A stretch of 64,000 bases of DNA from Bin80 sp026709335 (GTDB lineage: Bacteria; Bacteroidota; Rhodothermia; Rhodothermales; Bin80). The stretch spans positions 1,798,001 to 1,862,000 of the forward strand of contig OZ241385.1 of the NCBI GenBank assembly GCA_965200825.1, given 5' to 3'. The translations under genes were made by a program, and so were the position numbers. The notes beneath the pieces are model-generated. The model searched no databases, had not been told where the DNA came from, and was given only the letters and a program-made list of their open reading frames with translations. Below are positions 53,806-63,338 of this stretch, piece after piece. Each line of letters starts with the position of its first letter. Within the stretch, counting starts at the first letter, position 1.

Positions 53806-54757
53806 GCTTCAGCAGACACGTGTGGACTACGTTCGTACATATTACGAACGATTTTTAGATACATTCCCTACCCTTGAAGATCTGGCAGAGGCTGACATTA
53901 ATGAGATTCTTCGCATTTGGGAAGGCTTGGGGTATTATGCCAGAGCACGTAATCTACACACAGCTGTACAGCAAGTTGTGGCATCAGGAAGAACTCCCGT
54001 CAACAGCAAAGAGTTACGCTCGCTCCCTGGTATCGGTCCATATAGTAGTAAAGCCATTGCTTCAATTGCGTTTGGAGAACCTGTCGCTGCAGTAGATGGA
54101 AATATTCGTCGCGTCATTTCCCGGATCTTTGCACATCCGGGAAATCCGGCAAAAGATATTCAGGAACTTGCAGATTCATTGCTTTGCATAACTAGACCGG
54201 GAGATTACAATCAGTCGATCATGGAACTGGGATCTCAGGTATGTACCCCAAAGCGTCCACAATGTGCTATCTGCCCGGTTCAAGATCATTGTATTGCCCA
54301 GGCGCAAGCTACACCTGAATTATATCCAACCCCAAAGAAAAAGGAGCCGACTCCGCACTACGATGTGGCGGTCGCAGTTCTACGAGACGCCTCAAATCGT
54401 ATATTCATTCAACAACGTGCTCCCAAAGGGTTATTGGGTGGCCTATGGGAATTGCCGGGAGGGAAGGCGAATTCTGGTGAATCAGGACCACAAACCTGTG
54501 TACGCGAACTGCAAGAAGAGCTTGGGGTACAGGTATCAGTCGGAGAGCTAGTTGGTGTGGTAAAACATGCCTACTCTCATTTCAAGATTACCCTGCGTGC
54601 ATATGAATGTACGGTATTGGATGGAATACCTGTCTCCACTGAAGGACTGATTACCACTTGGGTAGAACCAGATGAATTAGGCAAGTTTGCATTTCCCAGA
54701 GCAAATCGGCGTATCTTAGATCTTCTTGTACCCTCAGCAGCTACGGAATCACTATGA
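53663..54757 (+). CDS. mutY: A/G-specific adenine glycosylase MutY
   Basis: The first ordinary ATG in this frame is at 53804, inside the catalytic domain. The frame continues upstream to a TAA at 53651, and this part encodes the missing family N-terminus: ALLNWYDTNRRDLPWRGKTG and LYEIWLSEIMLQQTR with the catalytic Glu. The true start is therefore upstream and non-standard (ATT 53663 or CTG 53672), or a frameshift exists; 53663 is only the outer bound. Further features: HhH LRSLPGIGPYSSKAIASIAF, catalytic Asp in AVDGNIRRVIS, the iron-sulfur cysteines CTPKRPQCAICPVQDHC. The C-terminal domain keeps a full Nudix box, GGKANSGESGPQ then REL and EELGV. It removes A mispaired with 8-oxo-G. Confidence 0.9.
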   Translation: MIHLTVQAPIVRPDEFSKALLNWYDTNRRDLPWRGKTGLYEIWLSEIMLQQTRVDYVRTYYERFLDTFPTLEDLAEADINEILRIWEGLGYYARARNLHTAVQQVVASGRTPVNSKELRSLPGIGPYSSKAIASIAFGEPVAAVDGNIRRVISRIFAHPGNPAKDIQELADSLLCITRPGDYNQSIMELGSQVCTPKRPQCAICPVQDHCIAQAQATPELYPTPKKKEPTPHYDVAVAVLRDASNRIFIQQRAPKGLLGGLWELPGGKANSGESGPQTCVRELQEELGVQVSVGELVGVVKHAYSHFKITLRAYECTVLDGIPVSTEGLITTWVEPDELGKFAFPRANRRILDLLVPSAATESL

Positions 54758-55227
54758 ACGAAACCCTGCTCTATATACTTCTTGGAGTGCTATATCTCAT
54801 ATTCACTGCTCTGGGGAGAGTTGCGAAAAAAAGGCAACAAACGACGAACAAGAAAGAGCCCTGGTCACTTGAGGATGCGTTAGGTGATCTGCAGGGACCA
54901 TTTGAGGAAAGACCTGATGTTGCGCCTGCTCCTTTACCTCGTGACTTGCCTGATCCCTACATGCCTCCGAATATCAATGCTGAAAACAGCCTACCAGATC
55001 TAATCCAATCGGAATACACCCCTTCGGTCACTCCTATACCCCAGCAACCACCTGCACTCCCTTCCAAACCAACTGAAGCAACAGAAAGCCTTCCCTCCAC
55101 CCCCAGCACTCCTGCAAAAATTGCAGAAAAATTAAAAAATCAGAAATCCGCGCAAATAGCTATTGTTCTCGGTGAGATTCTTGGCAGGCCCAAGGGAGCC
55201 CGAGGGATTCCGCGACGTTATCGGTAA
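54754..55227 (+). CDS. Small membrane-anchored proline-rich protein
   Basis: 157 residues. One N-terminal membrane helix (about 4-22; LLYILLGVLYLIFTALGRVA), a basic patch KKRQQTTNKK, a long Pro/acidic linker (about 50-125), and a conserved-looking C-terminal helix (QIAIVLGEILGRPKGARG). The short tail motif (ILGxPKxxR) is common in small Bacteroidota proteins next to mutY. The function is unknown. Its ATG overlaps the mutY stop by 4 bases. Confidence 0.8.
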   Translation: MNETLLYILLGVLYLIFTALGRVAKKRQQTTNKKEPWSLEDALGDLQGPFEERPDVAPAPLPRDLPDPYMPPNINAENSLPDLIQSEYTPSVTPIPQQPPALPSKPTEATESLPSTPSTPAKIAEKLKNQKSAQIAIVLGEILGRPKGARGIPRRYR

Positions 55228-55340
55228 AACGCGATCCCTATTATCAGACAGATGCTCTTGAATGGTTTGAACCATTTCCAGATCGATAGAGGTACCATAT
55301 AGATAACGAGCTCTCCCCATCTGCGGAGAATGGATCCAAT

Positions 55341-56259
55341 CTACCATAAATTAGATCTTCTTCTGTGAGATCTATCCTTTAAGCGCCAATACAACTTCGT
55401 ACCTCTCAAGGAGCTATCGGACGGAACTACATCAAAAGCAGTTTGCCATGCCTATGCATGGCATTAATATCAGCGCCGGCATCCAACAAAATCTCTATCA
55501 TCTCGGCGGTTTTTTCATCCATGTGGCAAGATGTAGCGGACTAATCCCATCGTCACTACTGGTTGGTAGTATTTACATCTATACCTTCTTCGATCAGCGC
55601 TTCCAATACCTGTGAATTTGAGTTATGCGCAACTGCAATATGAATTGCATTCATTCCTTGCTCATTTGTACAAGTTGAGTCTGCACCCACATCAATGAGT
55701 GCCGATATAATTTCAGGCTCCTCGTTATACCCAGCAGCAATCAACAATTGAGCGATCTCCGGTTCAGAGTTTAAGCCAAGTGTCAATCCGAGTGCAACGG
55801 AATCACTGTATTTCAGGTAGTCTGCCTCTGGGTCCGCTTCAATCAAAGTTTTGGTGACTGTTTTGATTGGGTTGTTCGCCACTGCATACAGTAGCGGAGT
55901 TCTTCCGAATTTATCTTTTGCTTGTACATTTGCTCCAAGATCAATTAACCTCTCCACAACCTCCGGCACCGTATTAAACTGTGCTGCATAATGCAACGAT
56001 GTAATGTCAAGCTCGTCATCTATCGCATTTACATCAGCTCCAGATTCGACGAGAATCTGTACTAACTCGGAGGTTTCAGCATGTATTCGGCCAAGTGAAG
56101 AACCCGAAAACCGATACAATTTCGCTGATTGGGATTTGCTCCTTCATTGATCAGGGACTGTACGGTCTCCAAGGGCTCTTTCAATCTCATCGCTCTATGG
56201 AGACCATTAAGCTTCACATCATTCATAAACTTTATTGTGCTTGTTACACAGATATACAA
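55341..56259 (-). pseudogene. Ankyrin-repeat protein gene broken by frameshifts
   Basis: Frames in order on the minus strand: 56259 to about 56075 (GLHRAMRLKEPLETVQSLIN), then 56080 to 55556 (four to five ANK repeats such as DITSLHYAAQFNTVPEVVER and NAIHIAVAHNSNSQVLEALI). Next a frameshift at the TNQ stop, with SDDGISPLHLATW in another frame, then DEKTAEMIEILLDAGADINA. After one missing base the frame goes on as TAFDVVPSDSSLRGTKLYWRL, with stop at 55341. This end is the usual ankyrin-protein tail. So at least three indels. Whole protein about 300 residues. Role unknown. No intact ORF covers more than 190 residues. Confidence 0.85.
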
Positions 56260-56590
56260 CTTTCAACTTCATAGATTTTCCTCTCTTACTGATCTTGTTC
56301 ATGTCTTTGAATCAGAAATCGGCAACCTTCACACCAGCCTAATGAGATTGATGAAAATCCTGTGCACGTACTCAAATTTGAAGATCGCAGAACATAATAG
56401 TCAAGAACGAAAGAAACCGTAACCTTCTCATTCAAATACGATCTGACAGACTGCGAAATAAGGCAACTTCGCCGGAGTATTGAATTCAGTATGAACTCCA
56501 CAACACAGCAGGAGCAGGATATCCTGCTCCTCTCACTTGAATACCGAGCGAGAGGTTGATTAACTCTACCGAGATATTATCTTGGAGATA
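56260..56590. other. Intergenic, 331 bases
   Basis: A short minus-strand frame ahead of the ankyrin pseudogene (MKLKVVYLCNKHN, from about 56275) may be its lost signal-peptide start. Otherwise no gene or hairpin was seen. Confidence 0.35.
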
Positions 56591-57121
56591 TTACTCTGAG
56601 AGTTCCATTTCTTCCTCAGATCCTCGCTTGAATACTGCGGCCCCGATGGCACCACCAATCAAACCCATTACGATTCCAGAAATGGCTGTAATCACCAGAT
56701 AACCCCAAGTGACCATTATCTTCGTTATGGCTTCTGCCTGCTCAGCTCCCGGTGTGTCAAATGCGCCAGATTGGCGAACCATATCCAAAGTTTCCTCCGG
56801 AGACGGTAGTAAACCAACTGCGACTAACAACCAACTCAGTGCAATCGCAGCTACGGCGTATACAATTCCTGCAAGTACGCCAATTCCAACGCCCTGCCCC
56901 CCACTGATGGTTAATTCATTTTCTGAAGTATAATGCCACACAGCTACGAGGCCGCTGCTCAATGCAACCATACATCCCAGCAGACCAAATATTACGCCGA
57001 GAACAGGTTGAGGATTTAGGGGATCAGATGCACCTGACATTTGCTGGGCGACCGCAACGATAACCCCTGTAACGGCGGAAAGCAAACCGCCGACCAAAAT
57101 AGATTGAATTTTTGAAGGCAT
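56591..57121 (-). CDS. Four-helix membrane protein of unknown function
   Basis: 176 residues. Four hydrophobic helices: about 9-25 (VGGLLSAVTGVIVAVA), 40-62 (VLGVIFGLLGCMVALSSGLVAVW), 78-105 (GVGIGVLAGIVYAVAAIALSWLLVAVG), 140-165 (YLVITAISGIVMGLIGGAIGAAVF). A soluble loop with PSPEETLDMVRQSGAFDTPG lies between the third and fourth. The C-terminus is acidic. The layout resembles DUF4199-like proteins of Bacteroidota but I cannot confirm a family. Its neighbour upstream on the same strand, 112 bases away, is a DUF2085 protein. Confidence 0.75.
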   Translation of the reverse strand: MPSKIQSILVGGLLSAVTGVIVAVAQQMSGASDPLNPQPVLGVIFGLLGCMVALSSGLVAVWHYTSENELTISGGQGVGIGVLAGIVYAVAAIALSWLLVAVGLLPSPEETLDMVRQSGAFDTPGAEQAEAITKIMVTWGYLVITAISGIVMGLIGGAIGAAVFKRGSEEEMELSE

Positions 57122-57233
57122 TGAATTCTCGTTTGTTCAATGTAATTATAGTGAATTATACGCAACAGAACATTAACTTGTTGATCTGATCATGAAACAT
57201 GATCTACCCGGATTGCCGGTACTTTCTGTGTAG

Positions 57234-57767
57234 TCATCCTGTACTTTTCGACTCAGTCTCATAGTTTATAGCATTTAGAATTCTATTTGGATCCTCCCTA
57301 CTCGAGCGATTGCCCTTAGTTTTGGAATCCGCTCTGTACCATGCCATAGCGCGGGCAACTAATACACCGGCAATCACTCCAAAAATACTTCCGGTGATGA
57401 AACGACTTTCCGCTGTATTTTCCCAGATCTGCAGAACCCCCAACCCCCAATCCAGGATCAATGGCGTGAGGGATGCTATGACCAATATATGCCCAATTTT
57501 GTCATTCCATGCCCGAAAGATCAGGGCAATGATCGGCCCGGCCGCCAAACCGACAAGAATCCCATAACAGCGATGACATACAGCCAGTTGACCCCCTCCA
57601 TAATGTGGGGATCTCTCCGCAATCTGGTGACAAATTGGATCAAATGCATGAAACAGAATGGAGCGTAGAGGCTCATTGAGCCATGGAGGCAGGCTGGCAA
57701 GGACGGGTAAAATCGCCATGAGCAACAACGAACCGATCCATCCAAGCCAGTTAATTTGGGTTGTCAT
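57234..57767 (-). CDS. DUF2085 membrane protein
   Basis: 177 residues, with four to five helices. The DUF2085 signature is seen: FHAFDPICHQIAERSPHYGG and QLAVCHRCYGILVGLAAG (family: CHQxPERSF...VCxRCxGIYxG); cysteines at about 46 and 64-67 are metal-like. The function is unknown. A basic tail of about 30 residues follows the last helix. It is divergent from groESL, 247 bases away. Confidence 0.88.
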   Translation of the reverse strand: MTTQINWLGWIGSLLLMAILPVLASLPPWLNEPLRSILFHAFDPICHQIAERSPHYGGGQLAVCHRCYGILVGLAAGPIIALIFRAWNDKIGHILVIASLTPLILDWGLGVLQIWENTAESRFITGSIFGVIAGVLVARAMAWYRADSKTKGNRSSREDPNRILNAINYETESKSTG

Positions 57768-57938
57768 GCGTCAATTTGTCCATTTTTTAAAAATAAATCT
57801 GTCACCTTGACATCCTCTACGGGCCAATTTTGGCATAACCAGTCATGGCATACTGTTTGCATAATTGGCCGGCAAATGCAAGTTACAAATTATTCTTGAA
57901 GCATATATGTCAAAGGAACTAATTTGTGTGCGTTTTTG

Positions 57939-57965
57939 TTAGCACTCTACAGAGAGGAATGCTAA
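57939..57965. promoter_or_regulatory. CIRCE operator (HrcA binding site) of groESL
   Basis: TTAGCACTC, nine bases, then GAATGCTAA. This is the CIRCE inverted repeat with a single change (GAATG for GAGTG). It lies 50 bases upstream of the groES ATG. HrcA binds CIRCE and represses groE until heat stress titrates GroEL; this is established for the family. hrcA itself is not in the window. Confidence 0.95.
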
Positions 57966-58014
57966 TAATTTTACAAATCAACCTCTAACAAACCATAATT
58001 CAACCTTAATACTC

Positions 58015-58299
58015 ATGAAAATTCAACCACTTAGCGATCGCGTGGTCGTGCAGGCACAGGATGCTGAAGAGCAAACTGCAAGCGGCCTTTATATCCCCGA
58101 TACAGCGAAAGAAAAACCTCAGCGCGGGGTAGTTCTGGCTGTTGGACCCGGACGTGTTGAAAACGGGACCAAAATTGACACGACAGTTAAAGCCGGAGAT
58201 ACCGTCCTGTATGGAAAATATTCCGGGACCGAGGTCACGCTTGACGACCAGGAATATATGATCATGCGGGAAAGCGATATCCTGGGCATCATCCAGTAA
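58015..58299 (+). CDS. groES: Co-chaperonin GroES
   Basis: 94 residues. PLSDRVVVQAQDAEEQTASG and IYIP-like GLYIPDTAKEKPQ (mobile loop), then VLAVGPGRVENG, VKAGDTVLYGKYSGTEV and the end IMRESDILGII. It caps the GroEL ring as a heptamer. CIRCE lies 50 bases upstream and groEL 35 bases downstream. Confidence 0.98.
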   Translation: MKIQPLSDRVVVQAQDAEEQTASGLYIPDTAKEKPQRGVVLAVGPGRVENGTKIDTTVKAGDTVLYGKYSGTEVTLDDQEYMIMRESDILGIIQ

Positions 58300-58334
58300 T
58301 AAACCCTTAAACATTAATCTATCTTTTCAAAATC

Positions 58335-59984
58335 ATGGCAAAACAAATTATTTTTGACGCAGACGCGCGTGGCTCTCTTAAGCGGGGCGTAGACCAGCTG
58401 GCAAGCGCCGTCAAAGTTACTCTTGGCCCTAAGGGTCGCAATGTAATCATTGAGAAGAAGTTTGGATCACCTACTATTACAAAGGACGGCGTGACCGTCG
58501 CCAAGGAAGTTGATCTTGAGGACAAGATTGAAAACGTTGGCGCGCAGATGGTCAAAGAGGTTGCATCCAAAACCAATGATGTTGCAGGTGACGGTACCAC
58601 AACGGCTACCGTTCTTGCCCAAGCCATCATGACAGCCGGCCTCAAGAATGTAACCGCTGGTGCCAACCCAATGGACCTCAAACGTGGTATTGACAAAGCG
58701 GTCAGCCAAGTTGTAAACCATCTCCGTTCACAAAGCCGCGATATCGAAGGTCGGAGCGAAATTGCCCAGGTCGGTGCCATCAGCGCCAACAACGACGAAG
58801 CTATTGGCTCTTTCATTGCAGATGCATTTGATAAAGTTGGAAAAGACGGTGTCATTACTGTTGAAGAAGCTCGGGGAACTGAAACCACACTGGAAGTAGT
58901 CGAAGGAATGCAGTTTGATCGTGGATACCTTTCACCCTACTTTGTGACCAACCCTGACGACATGGAGACTGTACTTGAAGATGCGCACCTGCTCATCTTT
59001 GACAAAAAGATCTCCGCAATGAAGGATCTGCTCCCGATTCTGGAGAAAATTGCCCAGACCAGCTCTCCTCTCCTTGTGATCGCTGAAGATGTTGAGGGAG
59101 AAGCCCTTGCAACCATGGTCGTAAACAAACTGCGCGGAACGCTCCGTGTCGCTGCCGTCAAAGCACCAGGCTTTGGAGATCGTAGAAAGGCGATGCTGGA
59201 AGATATTGCGATCCTCACAGGAGGTACCGTGATCAGCGAAGAAAAAGGCTACCGTCTGGAAAATGCAACACTGGATTACCTTGGTAAAGCCAAGCGAATT
59301 GTAATTGACAAGGACACAACTGTCATCGTTGACGGGGCTGGCAGTGCAGATCAGATCAAAGCTCGTATCAATCAAATCAAACAGCAAATTGAGACAACCA
59401 CTAGCGATTATGACCGTGAGAAACTGCAGGAACGGTTGGCTAAATTGAGCGGTGGTGTTGCAGTGCTCAAGATTGGTGCAGCAACGGAACCCGAAATGAA
59501 AGAGAAGAAGGCACGCTTTGAGGATGCACTAAATGCAACCCGTGCCGCGATGGAAGAAGGAATTGTTCCAGGTGGGGGCATCGCACTGATTAGATCTGTC
59601 AACTCGCTTGACAAGGCCGAAACAGATAATGAAGACCAAACGATTGGTGTCACTATTGTTCGTCGGGCACTTGAAGAACCCCTTCGCCAGATCGCTGCAA
59701 ATGCGGGGGTTGAAGGTTCAATTGTTGTTCAGAAAGTTAAGGAGGGTAAAGGAGACTTTGGATACAACGCTCGTACAGAGCAGTATGAAGAATTGGTTTC
59801 CGCAGGTGTGATTGATCCCACCAAAGTAGTTCGTGCTGCCCTGGAAAATGCCTCGTCTGTTAGTGGACTACTATTGACCACAGAGGCAGTCGTTGCAGAT
59901 CGTCCAGAGAAAGAAACTGGCGGTGACCCTCATCCCGACCCAAGTGGTGGTATGGGAGGCATGGGTGGAGGAATGGGCTTCTAG
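58335..59984 (+). CDS. groEL: Chaperonin GroEL
   Basis: 549 residues, the full length. Seen: VTLGPKGRNVIIEKKFGSP, TKDGVTVAKEVDLED, VAGDGTTTATVLAQAI (nucleotide-binding Asp), AAVKAPGFGDRRKAML, and the C-terminal GGM tail (GGMGGMGGGMGF). It is the 14-mer folding chamber for cytosolic proteins. It is transcribed from the CIRCE-controlled promoter with groES and ends at the hairpin at 60008. Confidence 0.99.
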   Translation: MAKQIIFDADARGSLKRGVDQLASAVKVTLGPKGRNVIIEKKFGSPTITKDGVTVAKEVDLEDKIENVGAQMVKEVASKTNDVAGDGTTTATVLAQAIMTAGLKNVTAGANPMDLKRGIDKAVSQVVNHLRSQSRDIEGRSEIAQVGAISANNDEAIGSFIADAFDKVGKDGVITVEEARGTETTLEVVEGMQFDRGYLSPYFVTNPDDMETVLEDAHLLIFDKKISAMKDLLPILEKIAQTSSPLLVIAEDVEGEALATMVVNKLRGTLRVAAVKAPGFGDRRKAMLEDIAILTGGTVISEEKGYRLENATLDYLGKAKRIVIDKDTTVIVDGAGSADQIKARINQIKQQIETTTSDYDREKLQERLAKLSGGVAVLKIGAATEPEMKEKKARFEDALNATRAAMEEGIVPGGGIALIRSVNSLDKAETDNEDQTIGVTIVRRALEEPLRQIAANAGVEGSIVVQKVKEGKGDFGYNARTEQYEELVSAGVIDPTKVVRAALENASSVSGLLLTTEAVVADRPEKETGGDPHPDPSGGMGGMGGGMGF

Positions 59985-60007
59985 CCGAAAATTTTTCACA
60001 CAAACCG

Positions 60008-60045
60008 ATAGGGGCGGAGTCATCAGGCTTCGCCCCTATTTTTTT
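60008..60045 (+). terminator. Rho-independent terminator after groEL
   Basis: ATAGGGGCG pairs with CGCCCCTAT (with GAG/CTT extending the stem) around a short loop, followed by seven T (plus strand). The loop and T-run overlap the 3' end of the convergent phosphomutase gene, whose stop is at 60023, so the last codons of that gene are part of the hairpin. Confidence 0.93.
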
Positions 60046-61405
60046 GGCCTGCTGTGATTTCGTTGATACACCACTGTGCCAAATCTCCCGCCTTCTTCTC
60101 ACTAGCCCCCTCTGCATAAATTCGTACAATCGGTTCAGTATTGGACTTTCGTATGTGTACCCAGCCGTTCGGAAAATTGATCTTCACTCCATCTACCGTT
60201 GAAATATCCTCACTTGCATGCCTCAAAGCAAATCTTTTCAGTACATCATCGGGATTAGCTACATTGACCTTGTTCTTCGAAATCACGTACTGCGGCAACG
60301 AACGGCGATATTCCGAGAACGGGATCTTTAGCTCCGCCAAATGCTGGAGAACCATCATTGCTCCTACAAGTGCGTCCCGTCCGTAATGAAGATCCGGCAA
60401 GATGACCCCACCATTGCCCTCTCCGCCGAGAATCGCCCCGTGGAGTTGCATTGTTTTCACAACATTAATTTCTCCAACAGCAGATCTGAACACCTGCATC
60501 CCGTAACGTGCTGCCACATCTTCAATTGCACGAGAAGAGGACAAATTGGTCGCAAATGCTCCACTGCGCCTCTGCCACAAAAAATCCGCTGCGATTACCT
60601 GTGTTAATTCTTCACTTACATAGTTCCCTTCATTATCAATCAGGGCTAATCTGTCGGCATCGGGATCAACGACGAACCCTATATCCGCATTAGCTTCCTG
60701 CACATATTTCATTGTATCGTGCAAATGCTCCGGAAGTGGTTCGGCCGGATGGGCAAAACGACCAGTTACATCTCCATTAATCAATTTGATCTCCTTAACC
60801 CCTAATCGTTTCAAGAGCGGCGGGATTGCTAAAGCACCGACGGAATTGATTCCATCTACCACAACCTTATAGTTGAGAGCTGCAATGGAATCAGGTTGAC
60901 AATATGGCAAATCCAGAATTGCATCAATGTGGCTGGTGATATAATCACCGGCACGCACCGTCCCTGGCTGAATATCCTGGTGGTTTGGAGGCTTCGCCTT
61001 TTGAGCGAGATCCATTACGATCTGCCCCTCTTCTGGCGAAAGAAATTCGCTTTTCTCATTGAGAAGCTTTAGTGCATTCCATTCCTCCGGATTATGCGAT
61101 GCACTCAGGATAATTCCACCTCGCGCTTCCTCAAATAAGACCGCCATCGCAACCGTTGGGGTTGGAGCCAATCCTGCATCAATCACTTCTATTCCAAGAC
61201 TGCGAAGCGTTCCAATTGCGATCTGTGTACACACCTCACCAGAAACGCGCGCATCACGGCCAACTATTACGCGCCTTGGAAGGTGGTTGGAGCGATTCAG
61301 GCAAAATGTACCGAAAGCAAGAGTATAGCGTACAAGGACCAGCGCATCCAAACCGGCACCATAGATCCCTCGGATCCCTGAAATTGATTCAATCAATGTT
61401 GGCAT
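60023..61405 (-). CDS. glmM: Phosphoglucosamine mutase / phosphomannomutase-type enzyme
   Basis: 460 residues. Seen: SISGIRGIYGAGLDA, active-site phosphoserine in GIILSASHNPEEWNALK (about residue 100), metal motif VVDPDADRLALID, sugar motif LGGEGNGGVILPD, and phosphate-binding RKSNTEPIVRIYAE. Bacteroidota often use this type as GlmM, making glucosamine-1-P for peptidoglycan and LPS; phosphomannomutase or phosphoglucomutase activity is not excluded. It is alone on its strand. Divergent ctaA starts 79 bases away. Confidence 0.9.
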   Translation of the reverse strand: MPTLIESISGIRGIYGAGLDALVLVRYTLAFGTFCLNRSNHLPRRVIVGRDARVSGEVCTQIAIGTLRSLGIEVIDAGLAPTPTVAMAVLFEEARGGIILSASHNPEEWNALKLLNEKSEFLSPEEGQIVMDLAQKAKPPNHQDIQPGTVRAGDYITSHIDAILDLPYCQPDSIAALNYKVVVDGINSVGALAIPPLLKRLGVKEIKLINGDVTGRFAHPAEPLPEHLHDTMKYVQEANADIGFVVDPDADRLALIDNEGNYVSEELTQVIAADFLWQRRSGAFATNLSSSRAIEDVAARYGMQVFRSAVGEINVVKTMQLHGAILGGEGNGGVILPDLHYGRDALVGAMMVLQHLAELKIPFSEYRRSLPQYVISKNKVNVANPDDVLKRFALRHASEDISTVDGVKINFPNGWVHIRKSNTEPIVRIYAEGASEKKAGDLAQWCINEITAGQKNRGEA

Positions 61406-61483
61406 AAGGCAATTGTATGGTTTAATACAATGAAACAGGATGCATATGGCTCGGGTTGCTTACGAATGGAATTTTTCTTGTAA

Positions 61484-62422
61484 ATGAGTGAATTACCGGG
61501 CGTATTAGCTTCCCGTTCAAGATACTATTACACCGCAACCGGATTAGTTCTCTGCCTTATTCTGGTCAGCTGGGGAGGTGTTGTGACCAGTATTGAAGCC
61601 GGCCTCGCCGTTCCGGATTGGCCTAGTTCATTTGGTTCCTATGACCCGATTGCTACTGGATACAGCGACCCTGCAAATCCAGACGCTCGATGGTGGCAGG
61701 TCGGTCCAATTCTAGCGGAGCATGGGCACCGCCTTGTGGGTGCGTTGGTCGGCCTCTGGACTATTGGACTTGCTCTTTGGACCTTGGCAACTGATTCTCG
61801 TCGCTGGGTTCGTATTGTGGCGATATCTGCCGTCGGTCTTGTCCTGATACAAGGACTCCTTGGTGGACTCCGTGTCATATGGATTTCTACGGACTTGGCC
61901 GTAGTCCATGCAATGGGTGCACAGCTTTTTTTCGGCACGGTCGCGGCATTGACTCTGTTCAATTCGCGGATATGGTTTGAACATTCTGTTGGAGATTCTC
62001 CGGACATCCGCCAACTGCGCATACTGACGATTTCAACGGTGATCGCCGTTTATGTGCAGATTTTGCTCGGTGCTTTGCTTCGGCATTCTGGGGATGGTAT
62101 AGAGGTGAATTTTATCGTAGTTCATGTGATAGGAAGCATTGTTGCATTATCTTTGATCATAATTACCTACGGATACATCCGGGAAAATTTTCGTACCAAA
62201 CCTGTTCTGAATCGAGGAGCTTGTTGGATGGTATTCTGTGTAGCTCTGCAAATCGCTCTCGGCGTGATTTCCTTGATTGTTTTGCTTTACGAGTCAGGAC
62301 ATGAAGCTATGAGTATTATGCAAGTCGTACTCTCATCCTCTCATCTGGTAGTGGGGACAGTTTTGATGGGCATTTGCACCTGTGTCACGCTTGGAACCTT
62401 AAGACTGCAAAGTGGCCAGTAA
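61484..62422 (+). CDS. ctaA: Heme A synthase (CtaA/COX15 type)
   Basis: 312 residues, with eight helices. Heme-binding His in LAEHGHRLVGALVGL (about 81-84), LAVVHAMGAQLFFG (about 140), FIVVHVIGSIVALS (about 209) and SSSHLVVGTVLMG (about 285) are visible, and VPDWPSSFG is the family loop. It oxidises heme O to heme A for cytochrome aa3. It overlaps ctaB by 11 bases. Confidence 0.95.
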   Translation: MSELPGVLASRSRYYYTATGLVLCLILVSWGGVVTSIEAGLAVPDWPSSFGSYDPIATGYSDPANPDARWWQVGPILAEHGHRLVGALVGLWTIGLALWTLATDSRRWVRIVAISAVGLVLIQGLLGGLRVIWISTDLAVVHAMGAQLFFGTVAALTLFNSRIWFEHSVGDSPDIRQLRILTISTVIAVYVQILLGALLRHSGDGIEVNFIVVHVIGSIVALSLIIITYGYIRENFRTKPVLNRGACWMVFCVALQIALGVISLIVLLYESGHEAMSIMQVVLSSSHLVVGTVLMGICTCVTLGTLRLQSGQ

Positions 62423-63335
62423 TTCCTACTTATCTGACGAAACCGCAGAGCTCCGTCTCTTGCGTCCGGGGGTGGGACCGTTCTCACCTGTACAAGATTA
62501 CTGGGAACTGGTCAAACCCGAAATCACCTTCCAGGTTGTACTTGCAGCACTGGCAGGCTTTATCTTGGGAGCATCTGACAGTATAAACCCTGTACAGTTG
62601 GTTCTAACTCTATCTGGTACTGCATTTGCAAGTGCGGGAGGAGCGGTCTTGAATCATTATGTGGAGCGTCACAATGATGCCTTGATGCGTCGAACCGCAC
62701 AGCGACCATTACCTTCCGGTCGGATCCACCCCGGAACAGCACTAGGCTTTGGAATCATACTGGTGGCTAGCGGGCTTACCCTTCTGTGGTCGGTAAACCT
62801 GATCACATTACTATTGGCAGCGCTTACGATTGTACTATACTTGTTCGCCTATACGCCGCTCAAACGACGTACGACGTACAATACTTTGATTGGAACAATT
62901 CCGGGCGCCCTACCGGCTTTGGGGGGGTATACTGCGGCAACTGGGGCATTGGGAACTGGTGGATGGATTCTTTTCTTCATGTTCGCACTCTGGCAGGTTC
63001 CTCATTTCCTTGCCCTTGCATGGATGTATCGAAAAGACTATGCACGCGGAGGACACGCCATGCTCCCTGCGATGAATCCGAATGCAAGAGCTACTGCTCA
63101 TCGAATCCTGACCTACAGTATCCTCTTAGCCTTGGTCAGCGTGCTTCCAACGATATTGGAGTATACCGGATGGCTTTATACGGTAGTTATGATTCCGGCA
63201 GGTCTATACTTTATCTGGCCCTCCATTGGATTTTGCCAGAAACAAACGACACAGTGGGCGCGCAGAATCCTACTCACCAGCATTATCTACGTACCGATCC
63301 TAGTTTTTGCGATTACGCTGGATCGCTGGCTGTGA
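62412..63335 (+). CDS. ctaB: Protoheme IX farnesyltransferase (heme O synthase, CtaB)
   Basis: 307 residues starting at a GTG at 62412, overlapping the ctaA stop by 11 bases; LVKPEITFQVVLAALAGF begins the first helix. Prenyltransferase motif NHYVERHNDALMRRTAQRPL (NxxxDxxMxRT) and the second acidic loop YTPLKRRTTYNTLIGTIPGA. About seven to nine helices. It adds farnesyl to heme B, the step before CtaA. The cytochrome oxidase genes themselves are not in the window. Confidence 0.96.
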   Translation: MASNSYLSDETAELRLLRPGVGPFSPVQDYWELVKPEITFQVVLAALAGFILGASDSINPVQLVLTLSGTAFASAGGAVLNHYVERHNDALMRRTAQRPLPSGRIHPGTALGFGIILVASGLTLLWSVNLITLLLAALTIVLYLFAYTPLKRRTTYNTLIGTIPGALPALGGYTAATGALGTGGWILFFMFALWQVPHFLALAWMYRKDYARGGHAMLPAMNPNARATAHRILTYSILLALVSVLPTILEYTGWLYTVVMIPAGLYFIWPSIGFCQKQTTQWARRILLTSIIYVPILVFAITLDRWL

Positions 63336-63338
63336 GAG

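Noticed and set aside
58319..59653. Minus-strand frames of 80-190 residues opposite groEL
   Set aside because: Antisense shadows of a highly conserved gene with strong codon bias.
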